7,506 nucleotides of DNA, taken from contig CALEWF010000229.1 of assembly GCA_937925455.1 (NCBI GenBank), positions 1 through 7,506 on the forward strand, written 5' to 3'. The translations under genes were made by a program, and so were the position numbers. The stretch comes from an uncultured Flavobacteriales bacterium. Lineage in GTDB: Bacteria; Bacteroidota; Bacteroidia; CAIKAF01. Positions 6,863 to 7,506 of this stretch are shown here, in pieces (positions within the stretch are counted from its first letter, which is position 1; each line of letters starts with the position of its first letter). Below the pieces are notes generated by a model, which was given only the letters and a program-made list of their open reading frames with translations, made no database searches and was not told the origin of the DNA.

Positions 6863-7477
6863 TCATTGCTCTTTCATTAATTTTTCCTTCGCTTCTTTCA
6901 GCTTTTTCAATTCATTTTCTGATAAAACAGGATATTGCAAATCCAATGAATCTATCACCCGATTAATGACGGCTGCAATGCATAATCGGGCTACCCACTT
7001 ATCGTCTGCAGGTATGATATACCAGGGAGCTTCTCGGGTGGAGGTAGCAGAAATAGCTTCAGCATATGCTTGCTGATAAATATTCCAATACTGTCTTTCC
7101 TCTACATCGCTTACTGAAAATTTCCAGTTCTTACTCGGATCGTCTATTCTTTCCAAAAATCGTTTTTTTTGTACTTCTTTTGATACATGCAAAAAAAACT
7201 TGATGATAATGGTTCCGTTTTCTACCAGATTCTTTTCAAACCGCCTGATTTGTTTGAATCGTTGATTCCAAAATTCTTGTGTAATATCTTCAATACGTTG
7301 TATTCCGGGGAGATTTTCATTAAGTATGTATTCTGGATGAACACGGGTTACCAGTACATTTTCATAATGTGACCGATTAAAGATGGTTATTTCGCCACGT
7401 GCTGGTAGTACTTGGTAATGCCGCCAAAAATAATCATGATCCAATTCATGCCGGGTGGGAGTTTTAAAACTATGTAG
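6863..7477 (-). pseudogene. 5'-truncated PPK2-family polyphosphate kinase, Walker A region missing
   Basis: The - strand reading frame encodes the C-terminal two thirds of a PPK2 polyphosphate:nucleotide phosphotransferase. Signatures are ELDHDYFWRHY, ARGEITIFNRSHYENVL, IKFFLHVSKE, the DDPSKNWKF lid segment and APWYIIPADDKW. Family members of about 290-300 residues carry, before this part, a domain with the Walker A loop (GxDAAGKxG) followed by an NPQG segment and then a (Y/H)SFK(x)PT motif. Here the family match begins at HSFKTPT, just downstream of an in-frame TAA at 7478-7480. None of the three - strand frames from 7481 to the window end encodes NPQG. The only in-frame start-like codon, TTG at 7442-7444, is really the conserved Leu of ELDHDYFW. 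Without Walker A the product should be inactive. The remaining frame has no internal stops, so the truncation looks recent. A rearrangement or an assembly break is possible. The 3' end faces tatA, 7 bases away. Confidence 0.75.
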
Positions 7478-7506
7478 TTAATCCTTAACAACTAATTTTT
7501 TGTATA

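Noticed and set aside
7187..7372. A 61-codon + strand frame opposite the PPK2 remnant
   Set aside because: It is the complement of conserved PPK2 codons, and its product is a low-complexity Phe/Ile/Tyr-rich string with no known motif.

Overview
The window looks like a low-GC Bacteroidota chromosome, perhaps Chitinophagaceae or a relative, although the family level is a guess. The evidence is AT-rich gene starts without Shine-Dalgarno sequences, two good TAnnTTTG-type -7 promoter motifs, a TatA and a PPK2 of Bacteroidota flavour, and a structured intergenic element of a kind I remember from that phylum.

Layout. Bases 1-480 contain no gene. They hold two short tandem-repeat blocks (14-bp and 16-bp periods), then a GC-rich element at 136-279 that folds into one long interrupted hairpin, then an AT-rich stretch ending in a promoter. 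That promoter carries a 26-bp near-perfect palindrome. From 484 to 6478 four genes run on the + strand with gaps of 12, 46 and 21 bases: a MarR-family regulator, then fadN, fadA and fadE. A strong intrinsic terminator (6501-6533) closes this operon. A second promoter lies directly behind it and drives a small tatA gene (6568-6855). A PPK2-family polyphosphate kinase remnant converges on tatA from the - strand with only 7 bases between the stop codons. It lacks its N-terminal third, including the Walker A loop.

How the genes work together. FadE oxidises acyl-CoA to trans-2-enoyl-CoA. The bifunctional FadN hydrates this and oxidises the 3-hydroxyacyl-CoA to 3-ketoacyl-CoA. The FadA thiolase releases acetyl-CoA. 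This is one complete turn of the beta-oxidation cycle, in the same gene order and domain order (dehydrogenase first, hydratase second) as the Bacillus subtilis fadN-fadA-fadE operon. The regulator differs: Bacillus uses a TetR-type FadR, whereas here a MarR protein is the first gene and a large palindrome overlaps its promoter, so acyl-CoA-responsive autorepression is a reasonable inference. No acyl-CoA synthetase or electron-transfer flavoprotein gene is present, so these must lie elsewhere.

Most of the window is a well-understood catabolic operon. The less ordinary parts are the folded RNA-like element, the palindromic operator with an apparently leaderless GTG start, and the 5'-truncated PPK2.
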